Shown here: positions 1 through 9,588 of the stretch, piece after piece
Layout: each line of letters starts with the position of its first letter
How positions within the stretch are numbered: the first letter of the stretch is position 1
Assembly: GCF_001955535.1 (NCBI RefSeq)
Contig: NZ_MPVN01000002.1
Coordinates: forward strand, 186,001-250,000
Reading direction: 5' to 3'
Origin: Paenibacillus sp. FSL H7-0326
Lineage (GTDB): Bacteria; Bacillota; Bacilli; Paenibacillales; Paenibacillaceae
DNA: 64,000 nucleotides
Program-made: the position numbers and the translations under genes
Notes under the pieces: generated by a model
What the model was told of the DNA's origin: nothing
Databases searched by the model: none
What the model saw: only the letters and a program-made list of their open reading frames with translations

Positions 1-2285
1 GTAACAGGAGCTTCCTCTTCCGGTTCGATAAACAGTGACACATGGTTGGACTCACTTGCGTCCTCCCCGTTCTCCGGATTAATAACGGTGACATAATATT
101 CGTAGGTCAGACCCGGTAGAGCTCCCGTGTCCGTTGCCGATGTTCCCGAGATCTGATCCTGGATTCGACTGAAGCTTCCTTCTGACGTCTCTTTACGATA
201 GATTCGGTATTGTAAACCTTCGGTTGATGACCCACTCCAGCTCAGTGATACGGCTTGAGCTTCTTTATCGTAAGAAGCACTCAGTCCACTAACCGTCAGA
301 TCCGTTTCGGGCTCTTCCTCTTCAACTGGCGGTTCAGTCACTTCTGGAATTTCACTATCCGGCACAAAGAATTCCTTGCGTTCTACTCCTTCAAGTGCTT
401 TTTCCATCACTGTCTTGAAGAAAGTAGCTGCAAGCCGGCTGCTGTTCTTCAGCAAATGCTGCTGATCCGGATTATCATATCCCATCCAGACTGCGGCGGT
501 ATATTCAGGCGTATAGCCTACGAACCATACATCACGGTTCGAGCTGTTTCCTTCGTAACCGCTCTGTGTCGTTCCTGTTTTACCTGCCACAGGACGATCC
601 AGCTTCGCGCTTGTTCCTGTACCACTATTGACAACTTCTTGCATCATGTCTGTCATTTGATACGCCGTTTGCTCACTCATCACTTGCTCCGCGTTTGATT
701 CATACTCATAAATCGCCTTGCCATCGCTGTTCTCAATCCGTGTAATGGCGTGACCTTCCTGATACTGACCACGATTCGCAAAAGCACTGTATGCCGCAGC
801 CATCTCAAGTGTATTCGTTCCTTTATCCAAGCCGCCAAGCGCCATGGATAGATTGCGATCACCATCGGTCATCGTAATACCCAGCTTCTCGGCAAATTCA
901 TATCCCGTATTTACGCCGATTTCATTCAGCAGCCATACAGCAGGAATATTCTCAGACGTCGTAATGGCATCCGCCATTCCAATCGTATTAGAATAACCGT
1001 GCAGATTTCGAGGGCAATAATCACCGAAACATTGCTCCGAGTTGCTGAGTGGTGTATTCATTGTAAAATCACCGGTTTCAAGTGCCGGTGCATAGGAAGC
1101 AATCGGCTTAAACGCAGAGCCTGGCTGACGATAACTGCTTGTCGCCCGATTCCAGCCTTGACGCTGATAATCTCGGCCACCCTGCATCGCAACGATACCG
1201 CCCGTTGCATGGTCCATGATGACCATGGAACCCTGCACCTTCTGGTCCGATGCACTTTCTTCGAACAATTCATCATTCTTAAAAGCGGCTTCTACAGCTT
1301 CTTGAGCCTCAGGAGCCATCGCTGTATAGATCTTATAACCACCGATGTTCAGATCATCCGTTGTTTTACCTGTTACACGCTCAGCCTCTTTCAGCACGTA
1401 ATCGACATAAGCAACGTATTTCTTCTCCTCTTCCGGGCGCTCATAAGCGTAATCCACTGCTTTGGCCTCATCCATCTCTTCCTTCGAAATGTATCCTTGA
1501 TCATACATTAACTGAAGGACAACCCCTCTTCTTTCTTTAGAGTCGTTAGGATTACCTGCTGGATTATAAGCAGAAGGACCCTTAGGAATCGCCGCCAGCG
1601 TTGCAACTTCCCAAATCTCCAGCTCATTCAGGTCACTCTTGCCGAAATAAAACTCCGAAGCGGTTTGAATCCCATAATTCTGGTATCCGAACCAGGTACG
1701 GTTTAAATACATCGTCAAGATTTCATCTTTTGAATAGTTCCGTTCGATCGCGAGCGCAATGGACATCTCTGTCGCCTTACGGAAGAACGTCTTGTCTCGT
1801 GTCAGAAACACGTTCTTGGCAAGCTGCTGAGAGATTGTACTTCCGCCCTCAACCAGAGAACGGGCCATAATGTCCGTTACTGCTGCCCGGCCGATCGCCC
1901 ATAGGTCAACACCGTTGTGTTCGTAGAACCTTCTATCCTCTGTCGCAATAAAGGCATCTTTTAAGATCTGAGGAATTTCCTCACCTTCTACAGGATCACG
2001 CTTCTCAATAGAGAGCTCACTGATCTCCTCACCATTTCGGTCATATACCTTGGATGTTTCATTCACCGTCATTTTGTCAAAGTTGGCCTGTAAGATCCGT
2101 TCTCCGCTCACCATAATAAACAGATAGCCGGCAAGCGCAACAAAGATAGCAAAAGCAGCTGTAAAAAACAATGTCCAGGCTACACGTTTACCCGATATTT
2201 TTTTCTTTTTCTGAGGTCCTGGTTTCTTCTCTTTTTTTTGATTATTCTTACGATTCCCGGACCTAGACAATGTATCGTTTGACAT
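1..2285 (-). CDS. Penicillin-binding protein 1A, bifunctional class A PBP (C-terminus cut by window edge)
   Basis: Membrane-anchored peptidoglycan synthase: glycosyltransferase 51 domain followed by a transpeptidase domain. The start is ATG at 2285, 4 nt after AGGAGGT. Residues 1-34 are Lys/Arg-rich and cytoplasmic, followed by one membrane segment (about 35-58). The GT51 motifs ATEDRRFYEH (about 114-123) and GGSTISQQLAKN are present. The transpeptidase triad is visible as SAFK, SEN and KTGTT. After the catalytic domain comes an acidic Pro/Glu linker and a fibronectin type III-like stretch (VSGLSASYDKE..., LSWSG) that runs to base 1 without a stop, so the gene continues outside. It is separated from hfq by a terminator. 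The FN3 tail on a PBP1A is seen in Bacillales. Confident in family; exact gene name not assigned. Confidence 0.93.
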   Translation of the reverse strand, partial: MSNDTLSRSGNRKNNQKKEKKPGPQKKKKISGKRVAWTLFFTAAFAIFVALAGYLFIMVSGERILQANFDKMTVNETSKVYDRNGEEISELSIEKRDPVEGEEIPQILKDAFIATEDRRFYEHNGVDLWAIGRAAVTDIMARSLVEGGSTISQQLAKNVFLTRDKTFFRKATEMSIALAIERNYSKDEILTMYLNRTWFGYQNYGIQTASEFYFGKSDLNELEIWEVATLAAIPKGPSAYNPAGNPNDSKERRGVVLQLMYDQGYISKEEMDEAKAVDYAYERPEEEKKYVAYVDYVLKEAERVTGKTTDDLNIGGYKIYTAMAPEAQEAVEAAFKNDELFEESASDQKVQGSMVIMDHATGGIVAMQGGRDYQRQGWNRATSSYRQPGSAFKPIASYAPALETGDFTMNTPLSNSEQCFGDYCPRNLHGYSNTIGMADAITTSENIPAVWLLNEIGVNTGYEFAEKLGITMTDGDRNLSMALGGLDKGTNTLEMAAAYSAFANRGQYQEGHAITRIENSDGKAIYEYESNAEQVMSEQTAYQMTDMMQEVVNSGTGTSAKLDRPVAGKTGTTQSGYEGNSSNRDVWFVGYTPEYTAAVWMGYDNPDQQHLLKNSSRLAATFFKTVMEKALEGVERKEFFVPDSEIPEVTEPPVEEEEPETDLTVSGLSASYDKEAQAVSLSWSGSSTEGLQYRIYRKETSEGSFSRIQDQISGTSATDTGALPGLTYEYYVTVINPENGEDASESNHVSLFIEPEEEAPV

Positions 2286-2383
2286 GGTACCTCCTGACTC
2301 CCTTGTAGGTGTAGCATCTTCATGCTAGTCTTTAAATCTTTTTTCATAGAATTGAAACCAATTTGTAAACTTTCTCCTGAGAA

Positions 2384-2408
2384 GTAAAAGAACAACCTTT
2401 ACAGGTTG
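2384..2408 (-). terminator. Rho-independent terminator candidate after hfq
   Basis: On the minus strand a perfect 6-bp stem (arms 2393-2398 and 2403-2408, loop of 4) is followed by TTCTTTTA. The stem is short, so this is moderate evidence. It would end the miaA-hfq transcript. Confidence 0.5.
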
Positions 2409-2470
2409 CTCCGCCTCAATCCTATACGTATTAAACGAAATGGACAATTTAAAAGTTTCAATGATTGATT

Positions 2471-2710
2471 TTATTCTTCACCACTGCCATTTTGCATAAG
2501 AGAAATATTCCGTTGTGGTGTAAAGGTGGATATGGCATGTTTGTAAATCATTTGCTGGCGTCCGTCACTGTCGACAACAATGGTATAGTTATCAAATGCC
2601 TTGACAGTCCCGCGAATTTGAAAACCGTTGACGAGAAAAATGGTAGCTGGAATATTTTCTTTGCGCATTTGATTCAAGAACGTATCTTGGATGTTGATGG
2701 ACTTGGTCAT
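2471..2710 (-). CDS. hfq: RNA chaperone Hfq
   Basis: Small hexameric Sm-fold RNA chaperone, 79 residues, close to the Bacillus size. The Sm core is recognisable: NGFQIRG with VKAFDNYT (Sm1) and the diagnostic YKHAIST (Sm2). The C-terminal tail is short. The ATG at 2710 is chosen because it follows a GGGGGT Shine-Dalgarno-like run; the reading frame stays open upstream to a TTG at 2734 that overlaps the miaA stop, which is less likely. It lies just downstream of miaA on the same strand, the usual bacterial miaA-hfq pairing, so co-transcription is expected. Confidence 0.95.
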   Translation of the reverse strand: MTKSINIQDTFLNQMRKENIPATIFLVNGFQIRGTVKAFDNYTIVVDSDGRQQMIYKHAISTFTPQRNISLMQNGSGEE

Positions 2711-2730
2711 TAGCCGTACCCCCAATAAGT

Positions 2731-3711
2731 TCAATTAGATTGATTTGAAGAATAATCATGCTCCAAATTCAGCTTATCTGCTATTATATCACGTATAGTA
2801 GCGAAGTTCGTAGAAAAATTTGCTGTGTCCGTCATATCCACCCATTGAATATCCTTCATATGACGGAACCAGGACAGCTGTCGTTTGGCGAAGCGACGCG
2901 TATCCCTCTTCAGTTCACTTACTGCTGTATCCAGTGGTACTTCTCCACGCAGGTAGGCAGCGATCTCTTTGTAACCGAGGCCTTGCATGGAAATAAAGCC
3001 GGGACCCACACCTTGGCTGAGAAGTGAAGCAACCTCCTCTACCAGCCCCTCCTTCATCATTTCGTCAATTCGGTCTTCAATACGGTTATATAGCATTTCT
3101 CTATCCATTGTCAAACCGACGATACAGAGTTCGTAGGGAGACTGCTTATTCTGGGCAGCCAGCTGTTCGGATTGTTTGACTCCGGTCATGTGATATATTT
3201 CAAGGGATCGCACCACTCTGCGCACATCGTTTGGATGAAGTCTTGAGGCACTGTCTGCATCTACCTCTTGTAGTTTCTGGTGCAATGCCTCCGCTCCGTT
3301 TGCTTCCGCATAATCAAACTGGGCTTTTCTAAATTGTTCATCAGAGCCTGCTTCAGAGAATTGAAAATCATAGCATACCGATTCAACATACAGCCCGGTC
3401 CCTCCTACGATAAAAGGCAGCTTGCCCCGCTCATGTATCTCTCGAATCAGCCTGCGGCTCTCCTCTTGAAATTCCGCGACAGAATATGGGTAATCCGGCT
3501 CATGAATGTCGATAAGATGGTGTGGGATACCTCCCATTTCCTCTGGCTTGATCTTCGCCGTCCCGATGTCCATCCGTCTGTAGACCTGCATGGAATCGCC
3601 TGAGATAATTTCGCATTGAAAGGTCTTAGCCAGTTCGATGCTCATTTTTGTCTTGCCTACTGCGGTAGGTCCCACCAGCACAAGCAGCTTAGGCTTTCGA
3701 GTTTCTGTCAA
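2731..3711 (-). CDS. miaA: tRNA dimethylallyltransferase MiaA
   Basis: Transfers a dimethylallyl group to N6 of A37 in tRNAs reading UNN codons. Visible are the P-loop [23 protein letters not shown], the VGGTGLY motif and the C-terminal [12 protein letters not shown] block. Length (about 326 residues) fits the family. Two TTG starts are possible (3717 and 3711); the 3711 TTG lies 9 nt from GGAG and is preferred. No ATG is available at the right place. The 5' end overlaps the upstream methyltransferase gene by about 23 nt, which points to translational coupling. hfq follows directly. Confidence 0.93.
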   Translation of the reverse strand: MTETRKPKLLVLVGPTAVGKTKMSIELAKTFQCEIISGDSMQVYRRMDIGTAKIKPEEMGGIPHHLIDIHEPDYPYSVAEFQEESRRLIREIHERGKLPFIVGGTGLYVESVCYDFQFSEAGSDEQFRKAQFDYAEANGAEALHQKLQEVDADSASRLHPNDVRRVVRSLEIYHMTGVKQSEQLAAQNKQSPYELCIVGLTMDREMLYNRIEDRIDEMMKEGLVEEVASLLSQGVGPGFISMQGLGYKEIAAYLRGEVPLDTAVSELKRDTRRFAKRQLSWFRHMKDIQWVDMTDTANFSTNFATIRDIIADKLNLEHDYSSNQSN

Positions 3712-4480
3712 GTTCAATCACTCCGTACACTGTTTTTGAATGGGCACGATTCACGGCACTAAAACCGAGTCTCGCAAATTCACCACTGTCCCTTTTTTCT
3801 TTCATAACCACTGTCTTTCTAGCCACTCTCTTGGCCTCTGTGATGCTCTCCAGCGCCAAGGGCGAACTATTCGCATATCTGCGCAAAGGACGAATCGCAT
3901 TTGAATCCATAACAGGCTCACGGAACATCGGGTCAAAATATACGACATCGACACTATTGTCACCCATGCCGCGGAGCAGCTCTAGATGGTTGCTGTGCTT
4001 CACCTGAATGGATCTTAGCGCCTCATCCACACGGCTGTTGCCGCTCCGATAATACTTCATGCCCTCTAGCAGTACGGTGTACAAAGTATGTGAACTCTCG
4101 CAAGCAGTGACATGCCCTTCTCCTCCTGCAGCGACGGCGAAGACCAGCGAATCCGTACCAAGACCTGCCGTACAGTCCAGCACAGAGTCACCCTTCTGGA
4201 ACTTCGCAGCTTCCAGCATAGGATCGCTCTCCCCTTTTAATACACGCTTCGCCCGAACGAATCCCATGCTTGGATGAAATTCGAGCACAGGCTCGCCCGG
4301 ACTGATCAAACGAACACCATTGGTTACAACAACGATAATATCTTCATCGCGATATTGTTCCGATAACTTGGCCAGGGAAGCTTTATTTCGCTGAACATAG
4401 CTTGAATGGGTAACCTCGGCAAGACGAACCGCACGCTCCGCAAGCGTCTTTGCATTCGTATCGCCTGTTGTAATTATCAT
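3689..4480 (-). CDS. Class I SAM-dependent methyltransferase, RsmJ-like
   Basis: 263 residues. SAM-binding motif I is VLDCTAGLGTD, and the acceptor motif DPMFREP resembles the DPMFP of RsmJ (16S rRNA guanine-N2 methyltransferase). The ATG at 4480 follows AGGAGA. The 3' end overlaps miaA, so the two RNA-modification genes are probably one transcript. The N-terminal 70 residues (TNGVRLISPGEPVLEFHPSMGF) are not part of the Rossmann fold and differ from E. coli RsmJ. RNA methylation is likely; the exact target is inference. Confidence 0.75.
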   Translation of the reverse strand: MIITTGDTNAKTLAERAVRLAEVTHSSYVQRNKASLAKLSEQYRDEDIIVVVTNGVRLISPGEPVLEFHPSMGFVRAKRVLKGESDPMLEAAKFQKGDSVLDCTAGLGTDSLVFAVAAGGEGHVTACESSHTLYTVLLEGMKYYRSGNSRVDEALRSIQVKHSNHLELLRGMGDNSVDVVYFDPMFREPVMDSNAIRPLRRYANSSPLALESITEAKRVARKTVVMKEKRDSGEFARLGFSAVNRAHSKTVYGVIELDRNSKA

Positions 4481-4538
4481 TTATTTTCTCCTAGTCATTA
4501 TCATCTGATTTAGTTCAACTACTTCATGTTGTTCCACA

Positions 4539-6611
4539 TTACATCACTCTTTTAAACATCTTTTCCAGATCATAGGTTGAGAACGAGACGACTATAGGTC
4601 TTCCATGTGGACAAGTATACGGCTGCTTGCAGCCCGCGAGCCGCTCCAGCAGCACGACCGCTTCCTGATCTGTCAGCTTCTGATTGGCTTTAATTGATGC
4701 CTTGCATGAGCACATAATGGACGCGGCTTCACGGAGCTTAGACAGATCAATTCCCCGCTCTGACAGCACCCATTCCGCCATCTCCAGAATGATTGACTCT
4801 TCATCGCCTTTGGGCAGCCAATAAGGATAGGATGTAACACGGAAGGTTTGTCCACCGAAATGCTCCAGGTAAACTCCAGCCTGTTCAAACCAATGAAGCT
4901 TGTCCTTTAGCTGCTCTGTCTCCGAGGGTGTGAACTCCAAAGTGATCGGGAGCAGGAGCTCCTGAGATGCCTCAACCGGATTGCCGAATTGGTTGTAGTA
5001 GAATTCATAGTTAATTCTCTCATGTGCAGCATGTTGGTCAATCAGATACAACCCGTTCTCATTTTGTGCGATCAAATAAGTTCCGTGATGCTGACCGATC
5101 AGCTCCAGCTCAGGAAACTGTGGCAGCTCTGCCTTTGTACCCGCTAGCTGTCCATAATGATCTTTGATCATTCCTTGTACATTCTTTGACTTAAGCGCAG
5201 CACTGTCCCGGTAATAATCCCCATTCGCACGATTCATTCTCGTTTCTCTGATGACCTGCTGCTTGAACGAATCGCGCACAGTGTAATTGTCATCTATATC
5301 TTCAATCGGTGCAGCAGAAGAACTCCCTGCTGCACGATCAGTATTTGCTGTGCTTAAACGTTCCCTTTTCTCAGCATTGCTTGGCTGAGGCTGGGAACGG
5401 GTCATATCCCTCTCATAAATAGGTGGGCTAATGCCCTGCTTATCCGTCGGATTGTACATCTTCTTCACAGGGCTTGATAAGGATGAGGTTCCAGATATCT
5501 CCTTATTCGTTGCACTTGCATGCACTTCATGCGGCTTCGATTTTGTAAAATGAAATTGCTCCTGTATAAACGATTTACTCTCCGGCTTTCCAATACTCTG
5601 TTTAATTACTTGGGGAATGAGCACTTCCTGCTTAAGTGCAGCGCGAGTGTGCTCCTCCACAAAAGTATACAGCTCAGGCTCCTTGCTGAATCGAACCTCC
5701 AATTTGGCCGGATGGACGTTAACATCCACTAATGACGGATGCATGTCCAGCTGCAGTACGGCAAGCGGAAACCGATTAATCGGAAGCAGCGTATGATAGG
5801 CTTTAAGCAGAGCTTGGTTCAGCCCATAATTTTTAATATAACGGCCATTAATGATGGTCGATATGCCATTGCGATTAGCCCTTGTAAGATCTGGCCTGCT
5901 TACATAACCGCTGATTCGATAATCCAGACTCTCGCCGCTGATCGGGAGCATCGCTTTGGCAGCGGAGGTTCCGTATACCGCAGCAATGACCTGAAGCAGA
6001 TCTCCATTGCCTAGGGTCTGCAAGAGCAGGTTGCCATTATGTCTTAACGTGAATGCGATATCGGCGTGAGATAACGCCATTCTGTACAAGACATCCGAAA
6101 TATGCCCAAGCTCCGTCTGAATCGTCTTCATATATTTCAATCTGGCTGGGGTATTGTAGAACAGCTCCTCAACCAAAAAATCGGTCCCGCGAGAGGCAGT
6201 AATATCGTCATGCTTGATCAGCTTGCCGCCCTCGATGACAATCTCACGCCCACGTCCGTCGGATTCAGTCGCACTGATCAGCCTTACTTTGGATACGGCA
6301 GCAATACTCGGTAAGGCCTCGCCCCGAAAACCAAGACTCGTGATCTCAAATAAATCCCGACCGTTGGCAATTTTACTCGTCGCATGGCGGTAAAAGGCGG
6401 TTTCCATATCCTCTGCATCAATTCCGCCTCCATTATCGGTGATCCGGATGCTTTGGAGCCCTCCTTCATGTACGGATACATCGATACGGGTGCTTCCTGC
6501 ATCAATGGAATTTTCCACAAGCTCCTTAACGACAGAAGCGGGTCTCTCCACCACTTCACCGGCAGCGATCTGATTGGCAATATGCTCGTCCAGCACATGA
6601 ATTCTAGCCAC
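4539..6611 (-). CDS. mutL: DNA mismatch repair protein MutL
   Basis: 690-residue MutL that couples MutS mismatch recognition to strand incision. The N-terminal GHKL ATPase motifs are ELVENSIDAG, ITDNGGGI and GFRGEALPSI. The C-terminal domain carries the metal-binding endonuclease motif DQHAAHERINYE, plus CSCKASIKANQ and CPHGRP, so this is the nicking type of MutL found in bacteria without MutH. A polar, low-complexity linker (about 345-470) joins the halves. The start is GTG at 6611, 6 nt after GGGAGGGG. It follows mutS by 36 bp, so mutS-mutL is an operon. Confidence 0.97.
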   Translation of the reverse strand: MARIHVLDEHIANQIAAGEVVERPASVVKELVENSIDAGSTRIDVSVHEGGLQSIRITDNGGGIDAEDMETAFYRHATSKIANGRDLFEITSLGFRGEALPSIAAVSKVRLISATESDGRGREIVIEGGKLIKHDDITASRGTDFLVEELFYNTPARLKYMKTIQTELGHISDVLYRMALSHADIAFTLRHNGNLLLQTLGNGDLLQVIAAVYGTSAAKAMLPISGESLDYRISGYVSRPDLTRANRNGISTIINGRYIKNYGLNQALLKAYHTLLPINRFPLAVLQLDMHPSLVDVNVHPAKLEVRFSKEPELYTFVEEHTRAALKQEVLIPQVIKQSIGKPESKSFIQEQFHFTKSKPHEVHASATNKEISGTSSLSSPVKKMYNPTDKQGISPPIYERDMTRSQPQPSNAEKRERLSTANTDRAAGSSSAAPIEDIDDNYTVRDSFKQQVIRETRMNRANGDYYRDSAALKSKNVQGMIKDHYGQLAGTKAELPQFPELELIGQHHGTYLIAQNENGLYLIDQHAAHERINYEFYYNQFGNPVEASQELLLPITLEFTPSETEQLKDKLHWFEQAGVYLEHFGGQTFRVTSYPYWLPKGDEESIILEMAEWVLSERGIDLSKLREAASIMCSCKASIKANQKLTDQEAVVLLERLAGCKQPYTCPHGRPIVVSFSTYDLEKMFKRVM

Positions 6612-6647
6612 CTTTTACCCCTCCCTTTTATTTATAGGTTCATAACC

Positions 6648-9398
6648 TTACATATCTGTTACTTTCATTTTCAATTCATTTACAAGCTGCATCGCTTGAA
6701 GCGGCGTCATGTTCATTAAATCCGCGTTCCTAATCCGTTTTATCAGCTGCTTGACAACAGGGTCCAGCTCATGAGCTTCCTGCGCACCTTTCTTCTTCGG
6801 CTCAGGCCATTCATCTCCAAATATCGACAGCTGCACAACTTCATTTGACATAGCAGCGGGCTCTTCCGTTTCTTCATTTGCAAACGTCTTCGCAGCTAAT
6901 TTCGTCTCCTTCAGCATCATTTGATCTGACGAAGCTGCCGCTTCCTTCTCGGCTTGACGGTAATCGTTCTGGAACGGCTCCTTATGCCCTTCAGCAACGA
7001 TATCAAATGAGTGCTCTTCAATGGTGTGGATCAGCCTGCTCGCACGATCAATAATCGAACTCGGCAGCCCAGCCAGTCTTGCGACATAAATCCCATAGCT
7101 GCTGCTTGCCGCACCAGGGATCAGTTTGCGTAGAAACTGCACTTCATTTTCCTTCTCCTGCACGGCCATTGAATAATTTCGAAGGGAAGGAAGACTATCC
7201 TCCAGATGGGCAAGCTCATGAAAATGAGTAGAGACCAGAGCTTTGCACCCGATGTGATCATGCACATATTCAATGACCGACTGAGCAATCGCCATACCTT
7301 CGCTCGTTGAGGTTCCGCGCCCCAGCTCGTCGATAATAATCAGGCTTCGCGGAGTTGCCTTTTCCGTCATCACCTGAATGTCAGCCATTTCTACCATGAA
7401 GGTACTCTGACCGCCGATCAAATCATCACCTGCGCCAATTCTCGTAAATATTCGATCCATGATCGGAACCTCAGCCTCCACAGCAGGAACGAAGCAGCCA
7501 ATTTGAGCCAGAATAGAGATGAGCGCCACTTGACGCATATACGTACTCTTCCCCGCCATATTCGGCCCAGTAATCAGCAGAATTCGTGGATCCTCCTGTG
7601 TTAACACCGTATCATTTGCCATAAATGCACCATCACGCATGACCGATTCTACAACAGGATGCCGTCCTCCAATAAGCTTCATGTCAAATCCATCCGTGAT
7701 GCACGGTTTAACAAAACCGCGTTCTGCACTGACGGCAGCAAGTGAATGGTACACATCAATCTCTGCGACCTGCTCAGCCAACTTCTGCAATCTTTTAATC
7801 TCCTTGCTAAGCTGATCACGAATCTCGATAAATAATGAATATTCAAGCCCTACCATCTTATCTTCAGCTTCCAGAATGAGAGATTCCTTCTCTTTCAGCT
7901 CAGGTGTAATATATCGCTCGGCATTAGCCAATGTTTGTTTGCGCTCATATCTGCCCTCAGGCAGGGATGAAATATTCGATTTGGTCACTTCGATATAGTA
8001 GCCGAACACTTTGTTATAACCGATCTTAAGTGAGCGGATCCCCGTAATTTCTCGTTCCTGTGCTTCTAATTCGGCGATCCAGCGCTTACCATTCACGCTT
8101 GCATAACGCAGCTCATCCAAATGTTCATGATATCCTTCGCGTATCATTCCGCCTTCTCTGACAGAGACGGGCGGCTCGTCCACGATGGCATGATGAATCA
8201 TCTCGCGCAAATCGGAGCAATCATCCATCGTTTCTGCAATACGGCGCAAGGTGCTAGAAGGAGAATCTGCACACAGCTTGGCAAGCGCAGGTATCATTTC
8301 AAGAGACACCTTGAGCGCATTCAAATCCCGTCCATTGGCATTGCCGAATGCAATTCGTCCAACCAGTCGTTCCAGATCATAAATTTCCTTCAGCTGCTCA
8401 CGAATGTCGCTTCGCAGAATAAACTGGTTGTACAGCTTGTCCACCGCTTCAACACGCTCTTCGATCTTCTGTCGTTGGAGAAGCGGCTTATCAATCCAGC
8501 GTCTGAGCATTCTCGCTCCCATGGAGGTCTCTGTCTTATCTATCAGGGATAGAAGGGAGCCCTTCTTGGAGCGGTCACGCACCGTTTCCACAAGCTCCAG
8601 ATTTCTTCGCGTGAATGGATCCAGAATCATATAATGATCGGGTTCATACGTCTGGATTTGAGTTAATTGCCCCAATGAGCGCTTCTGGGTCTCATTCAGG
8701 TAGGCAAACAACGTCGCAAGACAATGTCTGCGTTCTTCCCCCAGACGGGCCCATGCAGCTTCACCGAATTGGGTTATAACAAGCTCAGCTTTGCTCTTGT
8801 CACAAGCCGTGTAGGTGATCTTCCGGTTGCCTGCCAGCATCTCGGACTGCACCGTCTGCAGCAGCTCAGCATCTCCGATCAGCTCAGAGGGCTCATAGAT
8901 GCCAATTTCATCCTTAAGCCACTTTTCAGAATATGGAGCAGAGGTAACATACAGCTCTCCTGTAGATAAATCGCAGGCAGCAATCGCCAAAACACCGCTG
9001 GTTTGTGTCAAGCAGATCATATAATTGTTTGACTTCTCGCCAATCGTCTTGCCTTCCATGACGGTGCCCGGCGTAATCACTCTCACGATTTCACGGCGTA
9101 CCATTCCTTTGGTTGCGGCCGGATCTTCCATTTGTTCACATACCGCAACTTTGTACCCTTTCTCAATCAATCGCTGAATATAATTATCGGCGGAATGATA
9201 AGGCACGCCGCACATGGGAATACGTTCTCCGCTACCACCTTCACGGCCGGTTAACGTAATCTCGAGTTCCTTCGCAGCAAGGGTTGCATCCTCAAAAAAC
9301 ATCTCATAAAAATCACCAAGTCTAAAAAAAAGAAACGCATCCTGCGCCTGTTCTTTTACCTTCAAATATTGTTCAATCATTGGCGTGTATTGAGCCAT
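6648..9398 (-). CDS. mutS: DNA mismatch repair protein MutS
   Basis: 916-residue mismatch sensor. The N-terminal GDFYEMF contains the Phe-x-Glu wedge that stacks on mismatches. The ATPase has Walker A GPNMAGKST, the IGAGDDL loop and Walker B IIIDELGRGTST. Near the C-terminus VVQLSIFGDEW contains a QLSIF beta-clamp-binding peptide, the expected partner site for DnaN. It is slightly longer than B. subtilis MutS because of a charged insert before the clamp motif. ATG at 9398 follows AGGAGTG. The order cotE, (amidoligase), mutS, mutL resembles B. subtilis cotE-mutSL apart from the extra gene. Confidence 0.97.
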   Translation of the reverse strand: MAQYTPMIEQYLKVKEQAQDAFLFFRLGDFYEMFFEDATLAAKELEITLTGREGGSGERIPMCGVPYHSADNYIQRLIEKGYKVAVCEQMEDPAATKGMVRREIVRVITPGTVMEGKTIGEKSNNYMICLTQTSGVLAIAACDLSTGELYVTSAPYSEKWLKDEIGIYEPSELIGDAELLQTVQSEMLAGNRKITYTACDKSKAELVITQFGEAAWARLGEERRHCLATLFAYLNETQKRSLGQLTQIQTYEPDHYMILDPFTRRNLELVETVRDRSKKGSLLSLIDKTETSMGARMLRRWIDKPLLQRQKIEERVEAVDKLYNQFILRSDIREQLKEIYDLERLVGRIAFGNANGRDLNALKVSLEMIPALAKLCADSPSSTLRRIAETMDDCSDLREMIHHAIVDEPPVSVREGGMIREGYHEHLDELRYASVNGKRWIAELEAQEREITGIRSLKIGYNKVFGYYIEVTKSNISSLPEGRYERKQTLANAERYITPELKEKESLILEAEDKMVGLEYSLFIEIRDQLSKEIKRLQKLAEQVAEIDVYHSLAAVSAERGFVKPCITDGFDMKLIGGRHPVVESVMRDGAFMANDTVLTQEDPRILLITGPNMAGKSTYMRQVALISILAQIGCFVPAVEAEVPIMDRIFTRIGAGDDLIGGQSTFMVEMADIQVMTEKATPRSLIIIDELGRGTSTSEGMAIAQSVIEYVHDHIGCKALVSTHFHELAHLEDSLPSLRNYSMAVQEKENEVQFLRKLIPGAASSSYGIYVARLAGLPSSIIDRASRLIHTIEEHSFDIVAEGHKEPFQNDYRQAEKEAAASSDQMMLKETKLAAKTFANEETEEPAAMSNEVVQLSIFGDEWPEPKKKGAQEAHELDPVVKQLIKRIRNADLMNMTPLQAMQLVNELKMKVTDM

Positions 9399-9537
9399 GA
9401 ATTATACCACTCCTGCCACACAATTTGCATCGATAATATCGAGTCCTATCATACATCTGGTAACACATATATTAGGTTATCCAAATGAATGTTATAGCTC
9501 ATCAAAACGATGATACGGATTCATCCGCTTATTATAT

Positions 9538-9588
9538 CAAAAAGAGACCTCTTATTCATGGCTTTTGCTGAATATTCCAGAGAGGTCT
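9538..9588 (-). terminator. Terminator overlapping the end of the amidoligase gene
   Basis: On the minus strand an 8-bp stem (arms 9581-9588 and 9545-9552) is followed by CTTTTTG. The loop is about 28 nt and contains the last codons and stop (9556-9558) of the amidoligase gene, so translation to the stop would disturb the stem. The long loop lowers certainty. Confidence 0.45.

Noticed and set aside
999..1511. 170-codon plus-strand frame opposite the PBP1A gene
   Set aside because: Antisense to intact transpeptidase motifs; no ribosome binding site.
2711..2734. N-terminal extension of Hfq from TTG 2734
   Set aside because: Would add eight residues unlike Hfq and overlaps the miaA stop; ATG 2710 has a better site.
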